NCBI RefSeq assembly: GCF_034140825.1
Contig: NC_089045.1
Span: 1,794,501-1,858,500, forward strand
Length of the DNA stretch: 64,000 nt
Reading direction: 5' to 3'
DNA from: Oryza sativa Japonica Group
Taxonomy: Eukaryota > Streptophyta > Magnoliopsida > Poales > Poaceae
Part shown: piece by piece, positions 55,279 to 64,000 of the stretch
Layout: each line of letters begins with the position of its first letter
Position numbering within the stretch: the stretch's first letter is position 1
Program-made: the position numbers and the translations under genes
Notes under the pieces: model-generated
Told to the model about the DNA's origin: nothing
Databases searched by the model: none
Seen by the model: the letters and a program-made list of their open reading frames with translations, nothing else

Positions 55279-56732
55279 GGAAAAAGTACACCGAAGGTCC
55301 CTCAACTTGTCATCGAGTTACAAAATCGTCCCCCAAACGCAAAACTGATATCCGGCGTATCTTAACTAATCAAAACTGGTCACAATAGTTTCTTCGGTGG
55401 TTTTGGCTCTGGTTTTGTTCTACGTGACAGCTGAGTCAGCGTGGGCCCCACATGTCAGTGTGTCCACGACATCACTCACTCTTTTTCCCATCTCTCCTGA
55501 TCCTCTCTTCTCCCTTACTCGGTTACTCTCTCTCATTCTTCTTTGGATAGGCCGGCCCATGGGCGCAAGGTGGGAGAGAGAGAGGGCGGTCGGCGGTGGC
55601 CGGCGATGGCCAACGCGGGAGAAGGCGAGAGGGAGGGTGGCCGGTGGCGGCCGATGCTAGGGCGGCGGCGGCCGACGATGGCCGACGCGCAAGAAGGGGA
55701 GACGACGGCTCCTCCTACTGCCACAATGGCGCCGTCCATTCCTCCCTCCTCGCCGAGGCCTTTGCCTCCGATTTCCTCCGCTCCCTCCTCCGCCGCATCC
55801 TCTCATCCGCCTCCTCACCTTCCTCCATCTATCCACCTTCCCGCACCAGCCCTCCCCCGTGCAGACCGGCTTCCCGATCTCCCTTGCTGACCTCGTCGTC
55901 AAGAACCATGATCGTCTCCTCCTCAACAAGCCGAGGTGACGTCGCCCGATGACGGCCACCGCCCCGCCATCTCCCACCACTGCCCTCGTTGGCGTTGGGT
56001 CCTCCTCCTGCCTCCTCCCATGATGGAGACCGGCAGACGTCGCTGAGCTGCCAGATTTGCGCGGCCGCATCTTCGTCTCGACGATCCAGGAGGTGAAGTT
56101 GGAGACGGCGGCGACGCGCAGGTTGAGGTACACCGATTCCGTCTCCTCCCTTTGGACCGACGGTGACCTCCTCCACCTTGCCCTCCCAGTCGCGAGCGGG
56201 ACGGCCGGCGAGGGGAGTGGGGAGTCCAACGGCGAGCGCGCACGGGGAGGGAGGAGGCGGGGAGGCCTCTTTCTCCACGCGGCCACCGCCTGTCGGCCCT
56301 ATCCCTACCGCCCTCGCTCCTCCGCCGTCACCCTCCTCCATGCCTACGGCCTCTGCGCCACCGGCCTCCTCCCCAACCGGCCTGCTCCCGCATCGCCTGT
56401 TGCTAGCCGCTGGACCTTCTCCTCTCCCTCCTTGCCCCGGCAACCTCCTCACAACCCATCGGCCGGCCTGCTAGAGGAGAAAAGTGAGAGAGAGAGAGAG
56501 AGAGGAGGAAGGGAAAGGAGAGAGGGTGATATGTGGCATCCTGATAGGAGAGGCCCACGTGGGTCCTATGGTAATTCAGCCACCACGTCGTATAAAAACA
56601 GGGTCAAAACCACTGAAGAACCTAAAGTGAACGGTTTTAAAAGTTGAGAGATGTTATATATCTGGTTTTTGTGGTTGGGGATGATATTTGTAACTCGATG
56701 ATAAGTTGAGGGACATCCGGTGTACTTTTTCC
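55279..56732. mobile_element. Pack-MULE-like element, 1454 bp
   Basis: The inverted ends GGAAAAAGTACACCG and complement extend for 40 bp or more (CTCAACTTGTCATCGAGTTAC in both). A perfect 9-bp duplication TGATATTTT flanks it (55270-55278, 56733-56741). Both signs are diagnostic for Mutator-like elements. The interior is GC-rich and gene-like but lacks transposase, so it is probably captured host DNA. One short plus-strand stretch (55852-55940) encodes an ISLADLVVKNHDRLLLNK-like peptide before a stop. Another (56052-56170) reads RGRIFVSTIQEVKLETAATR. The parent genes are not recognised. A GA-rich microsatellite sits at 56485-56505. Confidence 0.85.
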
Positions 56733-56921
56733 TGATATTTTACGTGTGACGAAAGCGGCCGGTCTGATTGGTGGAGAAACTAATTAGGGAGTACAATGAA
56801 CTAGTGATTAGACGTGTTTATAAAGTGATATTAATACGTTTTGCTGATCTAGAAGATATATTAAGAAAAAAGCAGAGGAGAGCAAGTATACGTGACTATT
56901 GGCGAAACAACTTGTGTTATA

Positions 56922-57157
56922 CTACCTCCATTTTTAATAGATAATGACATTTACTTTTTATTATTACATGTTTGACCATTCGTTTTATTTAAAAAATTTA
57001 CGTAATTATAATTTATTTTGTTATGAGTTGTTTTATCACTCATAGTACTTTAAGTGTGATTTATATCTTATATATTTGCATAAAATTTTTGAATAAGACG
57101 AATGGTCAAACATGTGAGAAAAAATCAACGACGTCATCTATTAAAAAACGGAGGGAG
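56922..57157. mobile_element. Stowaway-type MITE, 236 bp
   Basis: The ends CTACCTCCATTTTTAATAGA and complement of TCTATTAAAAAACGGAGGGAG are flanked by TA on both sides. The interior has paired TTTGACCATTCGT blocks. Confidence 0.85.
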
Positions 57158-57159
57158 TA

Positions 57160-58433
57160 TATTATTCTCTTTAACTACAAAAGTACAAGTGCACGTGAGT
57201 TGCATGCTTCTAGCTCAGCTCTACAGATTTTATTAAGTAGAGATCTCTTCTACCGGTTTGACCGATAACACAAAAGACATGTCTATGGCTCTGTTATTAT
57301 CTCCAAGTTTCCAGCCCCTCTCCCTCGTTTTTCACGCGCACGTTTTTCAAACTGCTAAACGGTGCGTTTTTTCAAAAAGTTTTTATATGAAAGTTGCTTA
57401 AAAAAAATCAAATTAATCTATTTTTTTAAAAAAATAGCTAATACTTAATTAATTATGTAATAACGCATGCTTCATTTTACGTGCTGTCGTTTATGTAATA
57501 ACTTCTTATTTTCTCCGTCTCAAAATAAATATAACTGTGTGCTATATAGTTACATTTATCTTAGAAATTTTGTAATTTTCAAAGCCAATTCTCTTAAATT
57601 TTGGAGTTTACTTCCGCACGCCAGTTGGCAGAGATAATAACGTGGTCTGGTCCTATTTCGAACAAATCTTAAACTAACGACACTGCACTACACGCTTAAT
57701 CCGAAAGTTGACCTTAAGCACCTAATTAATTCATTAATTAGTCGGATAAGGCCTATGAACAGTTTAATAATATAGCCAACGGCGGGCTCTAAATTGTTTA
57801 TAGTAACGGAATTGCTATATATGTTACGCCTAATAGTAAACTTAATAGCTAATTCATATATTAGGTATTTATAAACATATACTATATAATTAATATCTAG
57901 TCTCACATGTCATACACACATGCATCTTAGAGTTCGTACTATAACTGTCTATAAATCTGCTACTACTCAAAATCTGTTTATAGTTGATTTATAGTCTGCT
58001 AATCTATATGCTGTAAGCATTTCTAGTAAAGTATGTTAGAAAAATCATTCTTTGATTCTATCGCATTATTTAATTAGTTCCTGGACTTTGTGTATTATAC
58101 TACTCCAGCACGTTAGCCGATATTAATCATATCCCTGTTCCAACAACCAACGATGTAGCTCGCTGACCTTTAAATAGGCGGTTGAGGTCTTCTTTTTTAA
58201 AAAAAAAAACAATGATACAGATTAATGGGTCTATTTAGAGTTATAAAAAGCGCAACTGGTTGGTAACCAGCTTTTAAAAATATGAAAAATCTTCCAACTT
58301 TTATTTTCTAGTTTATTTTTTAATTTTACAACTACAACTTCTTCAAATTTAAATAAAAAACCAGACCGTTTGAGAGAGTTTTTAATTCTGAGAGAAGAAG
58401 CTGCACCAGCTATAACCTCCCCAGTCAAGCCGA
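57160..58433. other. AT-rich region upstream of the carboxylesterase gene
   Basis: Includes a diverged relative (about 57300-57490) of the MITE at 9144-9372, without clear intact ends (shared CGTTTTTCAAACT, AAGTTGCTTAAAAAAA, GCTAATACTTAATTAAT). No gene seen. Confidence 0.5.
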
Positions 58434-58501
58434 ATATATATATGATCCGGCTTTCGAGAGAAAGCCAAGATAGCAAGAGAGTCCACGGCTGAAATAGCGA
58501 A

Positions 58502-59572
58502 ATGCCCTCCACAACCACGGCGCCGGAGACCGATCCTAGCAAGACCGTCGTCGAGGAGGTCACCGGCTGGCTCCGCCTCTACTCCGACGGCACAGTCGAG
58601 CGGCTGACACCACCGGACGCGGAGCCCTTCACCGTCATCGTCCCGCCCTACACCGAGCCGCGCAATGGCGTCACCGTGCACGACGTCACCACGGCCAGGG
58701 GTGTAGACGTCCGCCTCTACCTCCCGGCCGAGCCGCCGGCAGCCGCGCCCCGGCCACGGCGGCGTCGTCCTCTCCTCCTTCACCTCCATGGTGGTGGGTT
58801 CTGTCTATCGCGTCCATCGTGGGCGCTCTACCACAACTTCTACGCCCCGCTTGCTGCCAAGCTCGATGTCGCCGGCATCGTCTCCGTCTTCCTCCCACTC
58901 GCGCCGGAGTACCGCCTCCCTGCCGCCATTGACGCTGGCCATGCCGCGCTTCTCTGGCTGCGGGACGTCGCTTGCGGCGATGAAGGAAACCTTGATCCGG
59001 CGGTGGAACGCCTACGTGACGAGGCCGACTTCTCGCGCGTGTTCCTCATCGGCGACAGCTCCGGCGGCAACCTCGTGCACCTCGTCGCGGCACACGCGGC
59101 GGCGAAGGATGACGGCGCGGGGGCTGATCTCCACGCGGTGAGGCTCGCCGGCGGGGTACTTCTCAATCCGGGCTTCGCTCGTGAGGAGAAGAGCCGGTCG
59201 GAGCTCGAGAACCCGCCGAGCTTGTTCCTGACGGAGGACATGGTGGACAAGCTCCTGGCGCTCGGTGTACCATTGGGGATGAACAAGGACAGCCCGTACA
59301 CGTCGCCGTCGCTGGTGGCGGAGGCCGTGGCGCGCTTGCATATGCCGCCGATGTTGCTGGTGGTGGCGGAGAAGGACTTGCTCCATGACCCCCAGGTGGA
59401 GTACGGCGAGGCCATGGCGCGCGTCGGGAAGACGGTGGAGACGGTGGTGAGCCGGGGCGCGGTGGCGCACGTCTTCTATCTCAACTTCTTCGCCGTGGAG
59501 TCCGATCCCCTCACGGCGGAGCGGACAAGGGAGCTCATCGACACCATCAAGACATTTATCGACAGATACTGA
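58502..59572 (+). CDS. Class-I carboxylesterase (GID1/CXE-like alpha/beta hydrolase), copy 1
   Basis: 356 residues, intronless. The oxyanion-hole motif HGGG is at 96-99 and the nucleophile elbow GDSSGG at 184-189 (Ser186). The acid is Asp292 (AEKD) and the base His323 (VAHVFY), giving a complete Ser-Asp-His triad. The family includes hydrolases of acetate, hormone and xenobiotic esters and the gibberellin receptor GID1, which has lost the triad; the intact triad argues for a true esterase. No signal peptide, so probably cytosolic. An in-tandem homologue follows at 62072. A TATATATA near 58434 could serve as TATA box, with a leader of about 40 nt. Confidence 0.9.
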   Translation: MPSTTTAPETDPSKTVVEEVTGWLRLYSDGTVERLTPPDAEPFTVIVPPYTEPRNGVTVHDVTTARGVDVRLYLPAEPPAAAPRPRRRRPLLLHLHGGGFCLSRPSWALYHNFYAPLAAKLDVAGIVSVFLPLAPEYRLPAAIDAGHAALLWLRDVACGDEGNLDPAVERLRDEADFSRVFLIGDSSGGNLVHLVAAHAAAKDDGAGADLHAVRLAGGVLLNPGFAREEKSRSELENPPSLFLTEDMVDKLLALGVPLGMNKDSPYTSPSLVAEAVARLHMPPMLLVVAEKDLLHDPQVEYGEAMARVGKTVETVVSRGAVAHVFYLNFFAVESDPLTAERTRELIDTIKTFIDRY

Positions 59573-60800
59573 TTCTCCCTAAATCCTAATAGCAATTTGC
59601 AATGAAGATCATGCATGCATGTCCTGTGAGATAATTGGCATGTGCAGAGTGCAGCTATCTTTTAGCCATGCACTGGTCCATCTCCATCCGTGCATGGATG
59701 TATGTTGTGTTCAGTTTCTGCATGTTTGTTACACCTAGTTTGATCGGTTTGGTGAATGTTTTCTAGTTGGGTTCAAACTTCCCTGTTAAATTTCCTGCGT
59801 GAATAAAATAGAGCATACTCAGTATGCATGAGCATATTGGCATCCAATTACATGCAGCGTTTTTCCCGATTACACCGAAGACTGCACATATACCACCATA
59901 TTCACAAGTGTGGCCCTCAACTTACATTCAAATTAGAGAATGAGACCAATGCCATATCCTTGGCCCCATAAATTCCTATAGACAACACACTGGGATAGTT
60001 GGGTGTGTAATATTCGTGGACACTAGGATTAGATGCACATTTTATTCGACTGGTAAATCACATATTTCACCGCAAGAATATGATTGCTTAACAATATAGG
60101 TTTTTTTCTACTAATAAAGAAACCATTCTTATCGTTCTTAATGGTTCAAAAGATATCTTATCATTCTTTTGGAAGCCATTAAGTATGTGGTTCCAATAGT
60201 AACATATTGATATTACTGACACACAAAAACATTTTTTTTCATATACTATGATGGTTTTTAAACCCTTATATGATAACCCTTTGTATAGTTACATGCTAGT
60301 GTGCACCGAACTACACGTACTAGTTGTGTGTTTACATGAAAAAAACTTCGTCGGGGTGGAAATAAAGAAACCCTAAGATATCTTATAGTATTTGTTGGTT
60401 GCTTGATATTTTCAAACGCTATATATCACTTTTGAATGATCCATATACTACTCTAAGGTTCGAATATATAGCCAGGAAGTAATCATAACCCAACAAGTCT
60501 CTCTAGTTCTAAAAATAAATACAAGTATTGTCTCTCAGGCCTACCTCACAAAAAATATGACACTAGATAACTCTCCTGTAGAGAAATATTTTTATCTCTT
60601 AAGGGAATATCCTCTCATTTTTACATAACATCTAAACAGTTACAAAAAAATATAATAAGATAATTAAATTATTCATATGCGATATATATCATTTCATAAA
60701 TATGCATGATTATTCATTTGACCTATAAAATCTGAAAAAGAAAGAACAAATATGACATGAATCAACGAGGGGAAATCGCACATCAAAGTATGAAAAAAAG
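59573..60800. other. Intergenic DNA between the two carboxylesterase genes, first part
   Basis: AT-rich. It contains the 3' region of copy 1 and no supported gene. Confidence 0.5.
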
Positions 60801-60804
60801 AATG

Positions 60805-61300
60805 AAGTGCATGGCCGGTTCCTAAACTTGTGTGGGTGGGTCATTTAGGTGATTAGCTCCCTAAACTCCAAAAATGCATTTTTAGGTCCCTGAACTAGTC
60901 ATAGGTGTAATATAGGTCCAAACAAGTTCTAACCCGCTTCATGCGCTGATATGGCATTGCTATGGTGGCACCTACGTGTCAATGGAATCCACATATCAAG
61001 CATATATAAAAAAATAAAATTTAAAACCATATTTTCTCCTCTTAAGTAGATAGAAAAAAAGATTAAAAAAATCTAAGGTAGAGAGGATAGAATATGTTTT
61101 TTATTTTTTTTCCTATATGACTGACACATGGGTCCGACTAACATGTAGGCACTACCGTGACATGCCACATCAACGCATGGAACAAGTTAAAGCTTGTTTG
61201 GAACTATATAACACCTAAGATAAGTTTGAGATCCAAAAATGCATCTTAAGAGACCTAGATGACACACCTGCATCATGGCCGCATAAGTTTTAGAAACCGC
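60805..61300. mobile_element. MULE-like element with long inverted repeats
   Basis: About 200 bp on each side pair imperfectly: GGCCGGTTCCTAAACTTG against CCGCTCGAGCGGTTT-type end, plus shared blocks AAAATGCATTTTTAGGTC, TGGCATTGCTATGGTGGCACCTA and GACACATGGGTCC. The interior is AT-rich. Ends and target duplication could not be fixed, so the limits are approximate. Confidence 0.55.
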
Positions 61301-61992
61301 TCGAGCAGTTCTCTCTATGAAAAACTATCTCCTCCTCTCACACCGTGCCATATCCCGAACATCCCTTGATCGAATGACAGCTAACTCACTGAAAAACTGC
61401 GGCATTGGCGATGTGGTTTCGCTGCTTGGTCATCACTGCTCCGTCGTCGGCTTGCCGGGAAAGGACTCCGTGTTAGTGATATTTGAAGGGCAATTTGATC
61501 TATCCAACGGCTATTGTTAGTCAACTGCATGGGATTTAGGGAATTGCAGTTGACTGACTTTAGCAAATACGAACTGAAACTCCAACGAAGAAGCAAATTA
61601 ACTTAATTAATAAGTTGAGCAGCCTGTAGGCCTTTAGTTGGTTTTGGACATGGACATTCCAACCACATTACTATATATCAACATATAAGTTATTGGAGCA
61701 AAATAGTAATCCTCCATTCCAGAGAGATTTGATAGGACACACCATTTTATCGGAAGTGTTAGGTGCGAAGAAGGCCACCATTTTCTGTCGATCGAGCTTT
61801 ATTAAAGCTAGACCGAGACGAAACGACTCACCAAGACTAAGTGAAAGACTCAAATTAACATACTACAACAAATTAAAGACGACTTGAGCCAATCAACGAT
61901 GGCGTCAAGCCAGCGCGTCCACACGACGTACGTATGCGCGCAGAGTTTGCAAGGCCAGGTCATCCATGCTCGCCGTGAATCCGTGCTTCGTC
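61301..61992. other. Intergenic DNA before carboxylesterase copy 2
   Basis: Mixed composition with one weak 67-codon frame (61317-61520) that has no domain. No gene supported. Confidence 0.45.
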
Positions 61993-61998
61993 TATAAA
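61993..61998 (+). promoter_or_regulatory. TATA box of carboxylesterase copy 2
   Basis: TATAAA (within CTATAAAACACAAA) lies 79 bp before ATG 62072. Confidence 0.65.
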
Positions 61999-62071
61999 AC
62001 ACAAACGCAGCATAGCCTGTTCATTTCACATTTTCACTGCTACGTACTCGATCATCTGGCCAGCTGCTGCC

Positions 62072-63141
62072 ATGGCAACATTGCCGCAAATGGCCGCGAC
62101 CAAGGAGCGTCAAGAGGCGGCTAACCCGACCACGACGACCAGGACGCTGGTCGAGTCCGTCACCAACTGGATCCGCGTCTACTCCGACGGCTCCGTCGAC
62201 CGCCTCGGCCCGCCGGAAGCCGCCGCGTTCATGGTCCTCGTCCCGCCGTACGACGACCCACGCGACGGGGTCACCGTCCACGACGTCGCCACGGACCATG
62301 GCGTCGACGTCCGCCTGTACCTGACGACGACGGCGCCGGCCAGGCGCCGCCCTGTTCTCGTTCATTTCCACGGCGGCGGCTTCTGCTTGTCCCACGCCGC
62401 GTGGTCGCTCTGCCACCGCTTCTACGCCCGCCTCACCGTGGACCTCGACGTCGCGGGCATCGTCTCCGTCGTCCTCCCGCTCGCGCCGGAGCACCGCCTA
62501 CCCGCCGCCATCGACGCCGGACACGCCGCGCTGCTCTGGCTCCGTGACGTCGCGTCCGGGGGCAGCGACACCATCGCACATCCTGCGGTCGAACGCCTTT
62601 GCGGCGCCGCCGACTTCTCACGCGTGTTCCTCATCGGCGACAGCGCGGGCGGCGTCCTCGTGCACAACGTGGCGGCACGCGCCGGCGAGGCTGGGGCCGA
62701 GGCGCTCGACCCGATACGCCTCGCCGGTGGTGTCCAGCTCCACCCGGGCTTCATCTTGCCGGAGAAGAGCCCGTCGGAGCTGGAGAACCCGCCCACCCCG
62801 TTCATGACGCAGGAGACGGTGGACAAGTTCGTCGTGCTCGCGTTGCCGGTAGGCACCACCCGTACACGTCTCCGGCGGCGGCGGTGACGGCGGCGGAGGG
62901 CGCCCAGCTGCCGCCAATGCTGGTGATGGTCGCGGAGGAGGACATGCTCCGGGACGCGCAGACGGAGTACGGCGAGGCCATGGCGCGCGCGGGCAAGGCG
63001 GTGGAGACGGTGGTCAGCCGCGGCCGCGGGATCGGCCACGTGTTCTACCTCAACTGGTTCGCCGTGGAGTCCGACCCCGTCGCGGCGGCGCGGGCGCGGG
63101 AGCTCGTCGACGCCGTCAAGAGCTTCGTCGATAGCCACTGA
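62072..63141 (+). pseudogene. Class-I carboxylesterase copy 2, frame-disrupted
   Basis: The plus-strand frame from 62072 encodes 271 residues homologous to copy 1: HGGG at 100-103 and GDSAGG with Ser191. Near 62850 a small indel shifts the frame: the first frame ends at 62887, while the remaining homology (HPYTSP through to the C-terminus, with AEED and GHVFY, the acid and base regions) continues in another frame to 63141. Compared with copy 1 the lost segment is only a few residues (LGMNKDSPYTSP against GTTR). The in-frame product keeps the nucleophile but lacks the rest of the triad, so it is probably non-functional in this sequence unless the indel is a sequencing error. TATA box at 61993. 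Confidence 0.8.
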
Positions 63142-63328
63142 AACAATGCTCTTCTTTCCCCGACCGATTCCAAGTTTGTACCGGTGTCTGCTTGTACATC
63201 TAAATTTGTGTCGAAATCCTGTACCTGTCACGTACTACTCCTACATCACAATGGCTCTGTATTTTTAAACAACTTTCCCGCCAATACGTGTCTTCGTCTC
63301 TCCGATCCGCTTACGAAATTTCGATTTG
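63142..63328. other. Short intergenic stretch
   Basis: The 3' flank of the carboxylesterase copy and the leader of the NAC-like gene. No elements seen. Confidence 0.5.
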
Positions 63329-63938
63329 ATGGAGCAATACGTCGAGAAGATGCTCACTTTAGGCTTTCGTTTCAACCCGTCTGCAGAGGATCTCATCACC
63401 TTCTACCTGCCACGGCTGATCGCCGGCAAAGCCGACGAAAGACACCGAGAAGTTCATCTGCCGCGCCGATGTTTACGGCAGCGAGCCCAGTGACCTCGCC
63501 GGAAAGTTCGCGCCGGTGCCCAGGTGCGAGAAAGGTGGCAGGCTCTTCTTCACTAGCTGCAAGCGGCACAAGGGGAGTAGCACCAGGAAAGAGCGAACCG
63601 CGGGGGATGGCACCTGGGTGAGGCAGAACAGCAAGGGGGTGAAGAACAAGGCAGGGGTCAAGGTCGGCGAGACGCAGAACTTCCGTTTCAAGAAGGACGG
63701 GAGCTACACCGACTGGCTGATGGAGGAGCACCACTGCTGCCGGCAGCAAGCCGTCGCCGGCGACGAGGAGCCCGTCATCTGCCGGATGTATGTGTCGCCG
63801 AGGGCGCCTCCGGATTCCGCGGCGCGCCAGGAATCCGCTGCTTTTGTGCAGCAGCAGCCGGCGCCGCAGGTTTCCGAGCCGCCGTGCGACAAGAAGAAGA
63901 GAGATGATGTGGCAGAAGAAGCCCCTGCCGCAGCTTAG
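63329..63938 (+). pseudogene. NAC-domain transcription factor-like gene, frame-disrupted
   Basis: From ATG 63329, MEQYVEKMLTLGFRFNPSAE matches NAC subdomain A. About 35 codons in, the frame breaks (near 63430). In the shifted frame NAC subdomains B to E follow: DVYGSEPSDL, WVRQNSKGVKN and TDWLMEEH, with a C-terminal tail ending EEAPAAA at 63938. The whole is about 200 codons, shorter than typical NAC proteins, which bear a long activation tail. A single base in the AAAGCC stretch would explain the frame change. It has no visible introns, whereas most NAC genes have one or two. It is either a pseudogene or affected by a sequencing error. Confidence 0.75.
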
Positions 63939-64000
63939 GCGTCATCAGAACAGAATATATGATTTGAACTTTTTTTGCCAAATGTATGTGCATTTCCAGT
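63939..64000. other. 3' flank of the NAC-like gene, window end
   Basis: AT-rich; nothing recognised. Confidence 0.4.

Noticed and set aside
25805-63141. Possible metabolic gene cluster (P450, BAHD, carboxylesterases)
   Set aside because: The BAHD copies are fragments, the esterases lie over 10 kb away among unrelated genes, and PPR, Kelch and ATL genes intervene. Tandem and segmental duplication explains the layout better.
1-64000. CRISPR array or bacterial-type defence system
   Set aside because: The repeats present are transposon- or slippage-type, with no spacer-repeat regularity and no prokaryotic genes. Introns and MITEs show a plant nuclear genome.
1-64000. tRNA, rRNA or snRNA genes
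   Set aside because: None was recognised while reading both strands; a covariance-model search would be needed to exclude weak candidates.

Overview
The window is nuclear DNA of a grass, most likely rice (Oryza). Evidence: GC-rich, mostly intron-poor coding regions in AT-rich intergenic DNA; many small DNA transposons with grass-type ends (Stowaway, hAT, Mutator and CACTA non-autonomous elements); a Helitron with a CTAG end; a Pack-MULE; and typical plant gene families (CYP94 P450, P-type PPR, FBD-type LRR, BAHD, NAC, class-I carboxylesterases, ATL-type RING-H2). The species is an inference; no marker gene proves it.

Left third (1-25.4 kb). After about 2.4 kb of GC-rich sequence cut by two hAT elements comes a giant inverted repeat. 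The left arm (2514-11045) and right arm (15535-25378) mirror each other around about position 13946. From 2514 to 10423 every left position p matches right position 27892-p, with no indel. Each arm holds a RING-H2 gene, the 5' part of a BAHD acyltransferase gene head-to-head with it, a decayed LINE, a Stowaway MITE, an FBD/LRR gene without its F-box, two further MITEs and one end of a CACTA element. The inner CACTA parts differ slightly between arms, and the right one carries a 1.3-kb LTR-like insertion. The 4.5-kb spacer holds the rest of the CACTA element, a tandem repeat, a Stowaway-like MITE, a hAT element twin to the one at 288-899, and a truncated third RING gene fused to the inside of the right CACTA copy.

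Middle (25.4-51 kb). Two close CYP94 genes (one +, one -) alternate with two six-exon histidine-phosphatase (PGAM-like) genes and a fragment of a third, so an ancestral CYP94/PGAM block has been duplicated and rearranged. A long intronless PPR gene (-) lies beside the first PGAM gene, whose intron 4 is expanded by a 3.3-kb Helitron. Between the units is a 6.4-kb copia-type LTR element, minus orientation, with gag-type frames only; its LTRs and gag share a GGTCTGACC-type repeat.

Right part (51-64 kb). This has an F-box/Kelch gene, an ATL-type RING-H2 gene, a Pack-MULE, several MITEs, two tandem GID1-like carboxylesterase genes (the second frame-disrupted) and a NAC-type gene, also frame-disrupted, at the edge.

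The genes look like independent host genes in a duplication-rich region rather than an operon-like pathway. The most remarkable feature is the near-perfect palindrome, whose ends lie in older homologous sequences (RING 3' ends outside, CACTA copies inside). That suggests one arm was copied over the other by gap repair or gene conversion.
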